NCBI GenBank assembly: GCA_034509735.1
Contig: JACGWO010000002.1
Location: 51,395,115 to 51,459,114, forward strand
Source of the DNA: Sesamum alatum
Lineage: Eukaryota > Streptophyta > Magnoliopsida > Lamiales > Pedaliaceae
DNA: 64,000 nt
Reading direction: 5' to 3'
In this document: positions 58,693 to 64,000 of the stretch, piece by piece
Layout of the letters: every line of letters begins with the position of its first letter
Numbering within the stretch: the first letter of the stretch is position 1
Notes under the pieces: model-generated
What the model was told of the DNA's origin: nothing
What the model saw: the letters and a program-made list of their open reading frames with translations, nothing else
Database searches by the model: none
Position numbers and translations under genes: made by a program

Positions 58693-59558
58693 TTGTTGTA
58701 ATTTAAGGAAATATATCTATAATTATACATACGGAGAGTTGACTAGATTTAATCTATAAAAAATATCAATATAATTTATCGTGAATTTTATTTAAGGCAA
58801 TTTCCTCAATCAAAATATGGGAGGGAGCGAGACTAAGGGAAGACTTTGTTTACCCATAATAAGCCTAAACAACTCTAAATATTAATTACTACACTCCCAA
58901 CTTCACCACCATAAAACGTGAAAACTGCAAAGGCTGATAAATACATACCCAATATTATTGATTATTTCAACCATATAATAATTCACTGCACACACACAAA
59001 AATGAGAGAATCTATAATTAAAAGTTGAACTACCAAAACACAATAATTGAGAAAATAAAGCAACACTGACAATAAATACACAACTATGAACATTAATGAC
59101 AAAACTACCCCTTCTTATTACATTTATACTCTTTATAGCAATTGAATAATACACATACCATTACTTGAGGAGGGGTTGTGGATTTCTCCTCTCTCCATTA
59201 CCCACATACAAAATGACCAAAATAACCCACTCAAACCCTAGAGTACAATCCACTTATTCATTGAAAATATTACAACCAAAAACCCCTCAACCCCAAGTCT
59301 TTAACTACTACTACAACTTGCTTTTCTATAACATGTTACTCTATTCTTCTACTTGTTCCTATTACAAAACAACCCTTGTCACAAAATGTCTCCATCCATA
59401 AACAACATTCTTATTGTTCCCATCTAACTACAGACTTCATCAAATATGACTGACTTATGATAACCTCAAGAAAATCAAAAAAACATCATCTTCTACCATG
59501 TAATAACTTAGTTTTTCTACCTAGTAGGTGGTTTCCTTCTACCATCACTTTGTCTGAA

Positions 59559-61493
59559 TCAATAAGTCCACTCCTGAGGAAGGTACCCGACACGGTTCAC
59601 CGGAGACAACCGTCCTCCCTCCAGTAGTAAACTTCTCCGGTGGTGGTGGTGGTGGTGTTGCAGCATTAACGCTTTCCGTTGAGCCAGCAACAGATCTGAT
59701 TATATTAGTTTACCAGTGTCAGCAGCAATGGTATTTGAGTTTGAAACATGGGTTGTATGGATAAACTATGAGTACCGTATTCGGTGACGAATCCTCGGTT
59801 CATCTTGGTGGGGTGACAATGTGGTTGGGGCTGAGCAAATCCATTCATGTTATCAAAGTTCTTGTTGAGGGAGTGAAGATTTCTGTCTGGGACAAAAGGA
59901 GCTGCTGAATAACCTGTGAAACACAATCAATGTTTGATGAATCAAACCTAGGACAAACAAAACAGAACAAGATGATTTTGTAAAGCAAGCCAAGATTTGC
60001 TCCTTTCTTGACTAGTAAAGAGGACAATGAAAGCAGGAAAATCCTACCCAGACCGGGCATGCCCGGACCTAAACTAATTATAAGACATGTCCAGACCTGA
60101 ACTAGTTACAAGCAATTAGAATACACTTGCCGGTTGACGTACAGTTCAAATCCCATTTCATCTATGTGAATTATTTATTTATTTATTACAAAAGGAGAGA
60201 TGGAGTATAGCTCGAGAACCAAGAAATGAAAAGAAAACAAATGGTCAAATAAAGGGCCCATTACACGGAAGGGTCCCTACTTTGCAGAGATACAAGGACA
60301 GACAGAAATGGGTCAATTTTATTACCCGGTTAATAATGCTACTGTTTTCTTGAATTAGTATTTCTTGTTAGCATCAAATTAACCAAATAAAGAAACAACA
60401 GGACAAAAAATTTGAACATGGAGTGGGAAAATTTTCAAAATAAAGGCGAACAGAACATCTTAAAATCAAATAACTCCAAAACAGTAGTGCAAGAAAATGG
60501 GGGGAAATGAAGAGGCGCTGAACTGTAAAATACCTGGCTTCTTCCGAGAATCTGAAGGATAAGCGTTACTGTCATTATTATTCCCATATCTCCGAGGTAA
60601 AAACACTCCTGTCCCAGCGCATACGCGTTTCGCCGCCGCACCGCCACCAGATCCGCCAAACAAAACGGCCCTCGTACCTGACCCGGCTATACGGGTAGGG
60701 TTTTGCTGGATGGGCCATGCATCTTGACCCACTCCCCCGACTGCTCTTCCACTCCCCACTTGATACATTTGCGGCTCACTGTACCACATTCCACACCCCT
60801 GTTTCTGCTGCTGTAACTGCACACGAAATTTTGAAAAAAATAAATTAAATAATCAGGTAATCAACCTTAAACATGCAAGAAATGAAATCGGAAGCCTTTT
60901 AGGAGAATGGGTTCTTACATAAATGTTCTGGAAAACAGCGGGGTTGGGATCTTTCGCAGCGGGGTATAGTTGCTCGACGATTCTCGGCGGGCCGAGAAGG
61001 CCCTTATGTTTAGTGGGCCCAGGACCCCCACCGCCGTTGAGCTTGAGCTTCGCAACTTGACCGGCGGCGCGGTAAATCAGATCCCCAACGGCGTCATTTT
61101 TAGCACCTAAAGGCGTCGTAGGAGGCGAAGGAACGCCGTTTGGGCTGCCGTTGCTCGACCCACCGGCGCTCCCGCCCGTCCAACTCCCGACATGGGCCAA
61201 CGTCGACTGAGGCGAAGTCGACATCACCCAGCGCTTCTACAAGGAAAACCCAGAAATATTTTTTGTTAAGAACAGCAGAAAAAAATCAACAAAAGAAAGT
61301 AAAGTGAAATAGTAGAAACCTCAAGACGTTCATCTCTGTCAGTTTGGAAATCATAAGGGAACTCGGTGGGAAAGCAGAAGTCAGAGTCGGAGTCGGCGGC
61401 GTTGGCCTTGTCGAAGTTCTCTTTGTCCATGAGAAAATCATCAAAGAACTCAGACGGCAACCAGAACCCAGCTCCTTCAACACTCTCACCCAT
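59559..61493 (-). CDS. Uncharacterised plant protein, 5 exons, 349 aa
   Basis: Minus-strand gene with exons (in coding order) 61493-61320, 61236-60919, 60816-60534, 59913-59776 and 59695-59559; all junctions GT-AG, total 1050 nt. The N terminus MGESVEGAGFWLPSEFFDDF is acidic. Exon 2 opens KRWVMSTSPQSTL and holds LGAKNDAVGDLIYRAAGQVA and GLLGPPRIVEQLYPA. Exon 3 is Gln/Gly-rich with ACAGTGVFLPRRYG-type text (CAGTGVFLPRRYG). Exon 5 encodes DLLLAQRKALMLQ, six His, and the C terminus LPQEWTY. The blocks look like a conserved plant family of unknown function; I do not recognise a catalytic domain. The last junction was set by reading frame: an 80-nt intron gives the LPQEWTY end. The 5' UTR is (CT)n-rich (61571-61592, 61643-61658), with a possible TATAAAA on the coding strand near 61690-61696. 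Confidence 0.8.
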
Positions 61494-61696
61494 TCTAGAA
61501 AGAGCAAAAAGAGTGTGTGTTGAAGTGTTTTGAGTAGTGAGGTTGCTGCCTCACGAAGATATAATAATTCACAGAGAGAGAGAGAGAGAGTATTTTTGCA
61601 GGGAGAAAGGGTCCCAAAGGGCAAATAGGAAAGAGAAAAGGATGAGAGAGAGAGAGAGTGGGGAATGTTGAGGAAGACAGGGGGCTTGCTTTTATA

Positions 61697-64000
61697 TTAA
61701 GGTTGGAAGACTATGTTGGGACAGTAAAGAAAAAATAAATAAAATTCAAAAATTAAATGCCATTTTGAATTAGCTTTTTGGGTCTTTGTTTTTATGCAAA
61801 TATATTTAATTGTTCGAAAATCAAATTAGAAATGATAAGTTATTTAAAAATGGTGTGTGTGTATGTGTGAGTGTGCGGCAACACACCTAAATTTATGCAA
61901 ACAAAATGGACACAGTGCCACTAGTGCTTGTATACATTTGTCATCTTCTATGTCTTGTGTATGGGTGGGTGCGGGTCCAGTTTTTCGGGTTTCAGATTTT
62001 TTGAGTTCGCTACTAAAATAAATTTATGATACTCGATACCAACTCGATAAAATTAAACTTTCAAAATTTAACAATTTTTATTTTGAATAATTTAATTTTG
62101 GATAAAAATAAAGGAAATAGAAAACATTTATAAGCATGTTTTCCGTTTTATAACGTAATATTTGTATATTATGAATGGAAAATAAGATCAAAATTATCAT
62201 TATAATCATAGCAGTGCCAATGAACTTATTCCTTATATTCGATCTTTTATAATTTTATGGTCAACGTCACCGATATTACTTTTTTATAATTTTTAATCAT
62301 AATTTACATATCTTTTATGAAAAATATATTTTATCAAATTATTAAGATGATTTTAATGGAATTAACGAAACAAAACTCCAGTCTCAAGGCACTAAAACAA
62401 GTTTTCATTGCCAAAATGTTAAGCATAAATTGAAAATTATGTCAATGATACATTGCTTTTGATCAGTAGTAAGGTTAAAGGTTTTATAATAAGAGAGATT
62501 ATGGGTTCAAATCCGATAAATATGAATATAGTTGACTCTATAATATTATTTATTTTTTTAATATATTGAATGATATAATAAATCGAATTTTAAAAAAGAA
62601 AAAAATTAAAAATTATGTGATCTATAATAAATTTAAGATATGAGATTTTCAATTTTGAGGAACTAGTCACTTCTCATTTCCATTAGATATAGTCAAACAT
62701 ACCAAATACAAGAATCGGAATTTAGGCAATCAAATTTCCAATTCACAAAATTCTTTTTCTTGAAAAAAAACAAATCTGAAATCAAATCATTCAAATGGAA
62801 CCTACTAAAGCTAGATCATAATAGCAATCATGTTGTTCAAATTGACTTTAACACCTTCAATCACAGGTATCAAATAGTAACATAAGTGAGAATTTGTATA
62901 AAGTGTTGCACTTACCACCATATTACTCATTCAATGCAATTCCAAATATAAAGGCAAAATTATTAATATACCAATTATTCATAGTAATAAATTAACAACT
63001 GTCATATTCATGAAATAAATATGGGTAGGTTATATTGTACAAACACCCCTTCAAGAAATGTATATGTAAGTTTATAAAGAACATAGGTGTTTGTGTAATT
63101 AAATATAATTTCAATGAAGGTCAATGTAATTTACTCCGTTTCACCAAATATATATATATATATATATACTATACATTTCTCAATTACTAATTGAACTCGC
63201 ATCGACCTCATTAATAACAAATTTTACATTATATACCCACTCAATAATAAATTTCAGACACAAATGCAGTAACATAATTAAAAATAATTATAGGTGGACC
63301 TTACAATAAAGTTGAATAGAATGATGAGAGGAGATATGGGAGCATGATTGAGTTTGGGTGAATTAATGAACTAAGGTAAGACATCATTTTCTTACACAGC
63401 ACAAGGTAACATTACCCTCCCCACCCATTATTGCAATCCCCTTTAATTGCGGCTACTAACGCCATGTTTCCATCAACTTAATTATCTTCTGCTGCTTTAA
63501 TTGTCTCACTAATCCTACGCATCATGCCAAATTATACTAATAATATATTATCAGGATTCACTATTTTTCTTATATTCGATATGTGACGTATTGCATGAGA
63601 TATTACTTTTTGAGTTTGATCTAAAAATTATGTCTCGCTAGAAAAAAGAGGTATCGGCTTAAAAGCCTTCCAAACTTCTCATTGGCAATCCATATGTGAC
63701 CGTTGCCTATATTATTAGCCTCAAGATGATGGGCTTAGGATGGACACATGTCATCGTTCTCATAGACGACGCCAGATGATGTGTTTTGCGATTTGATTAG
63801 TATTCCTGTTGTGTGATGTATTTCCACTCTAATTTCGTATAAGCCTCACAATTTTGTTCAAAAAGTATGTCTCACTAGGGAGAGGAAACACTGGTGTTTA
63901 AAAGCTAGTCAAGCTTACCGTTTGCAACCAATTAATAATGTTTTCCTACTTTAATAATCTATGTATAGGTTTCAGGGTCAAAATGTACTCTAAAAAATAT
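61697..64000. other. AT-rich spacer at the right edge
   Basis: No gene recognised. There is a (TA)n tract at about 63149-63168. 63565-63700 and 63790-63930 are loosely similar direct repeats (ATTATGTCTCGCTAGAAAAA and AGTATGTCTCACTAGGGAGA, each followed by TTAAAAGC). GGGTTCAAATCC near 62503 looks like a tRNA B box but no tRNA folds around it. Confidence 0.5.

Larger units (their letters stand above)
56138..59558. other. Spacer between the sHSP array and the terminal gene
   Basis: About 3.4 kb, no gene recognised. It contains a Helitron-like 3' end (56881-56910), one dispersed repeat copy (about 58350-58500) and a perfect 61-bp tandem duplication (58571-58692). Two patches with higher G+C (57350-57520 and 57880-58020) do not encode anything I recognise. 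58850-59558 probably includes the 3' region of the terminal gene. Confidence 0.5.

Noticed and set aside
59696..59775. Reading exon 4 of the terminal gene through to a stop near 59705, or an 18-nt intron before RSVAGSTES
   Set aside because: 18 nt is too short for a spliceosomal intron. A donor at 59775 gives an ordinary 80-nt intron and the LPQEWTY end in the right frame.
60040..60190. Possible SINE in intron 3 of the terminal gene (AGTTCAAATCCCATTTC followed by a TTTATTTA tail)
   Set aside because: Only a partial B-box-like match; no clear A box or target duplication.
62462..62560. tRNA-like B box (GGGTTCAAATCC)
   Set aside because: No matching A box or cloverleaf arms could be placed around it; at most a degenerate SINE fragment.

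Overview
The window is plant nuclear DNA: long AT-rich spacers, intron-bearing genes with GT-AG junctions, and many short inverted-repeat transposon remnants. The gene families (class I cytosolic small heat shock proteins, UGT76-type and UGT709-type glycosyltransferases, a DUF620 protein) point to a eudicot. The UGT709-type genes, relatives of 7-deoxyloganetic acid glucosyltransferases, suggest an asterid, perhaps Lamiales; this is a guess, not a measurement.

Layout. 0.7-16 kb: four class I sHSP genes (760 +, 10657 +, 12974 -, 15196 +), with a three-exon DUF620 gene (8005-10019 +) and a LINE ORF1 remnant (13.5-14.6 kb) among them. 16-27 kb: four head-to-tail UGT76-type genes, each with one phase-1 intron at the same place. 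27.9-38.3 kb: a tandem duplication of a two-gene block (UGT709-type gene + followed by an sHSP gene -). The second UGT copy is broken by a one-base deletion and carries about 1.1 kb of transposon sequence in its intron. 38.7-44 kb: no genes, but hAT-like, CACTA-like and Helitron-like remnants. 44-56 kb: a minus-strand sHSP array with four intact genes and two broken ones. 59.6-61.5 kb: one five-exon minus-strand gene for an uncharacterised plant protein. The rest is AT-rich spacer with repeats.

In all there are 12 class I sHSP loci (10 intact, 2 broken) and 6 UGT loci (5 apparently intact, 1 pseudogene). The sHSPs act as ATP-independent holdases in the cytosol under heat stress. Most have a recognisable heat shock element (HSE) plus TATA box, and in eight promoters the HSE lies about 15 nt from the TATA box. 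The UGTs transfer sugar from UDP-glucose to small molecules. Nothing in the sequence shows a functional link between the two families. Their interleaving looks like the result of local duplication, and in one case (UGT709 + sHSP) the block plainly duplicated as a unit.

I found no wholly new system. The most informative signals are a composite MITE pair that seems to have moved as one unit into a UGT intron, a sharp gene-conversion-like tract between the two UGT709 copies, a conserved sHSP promoter module, and a UGT with an altered donor-binding motif.
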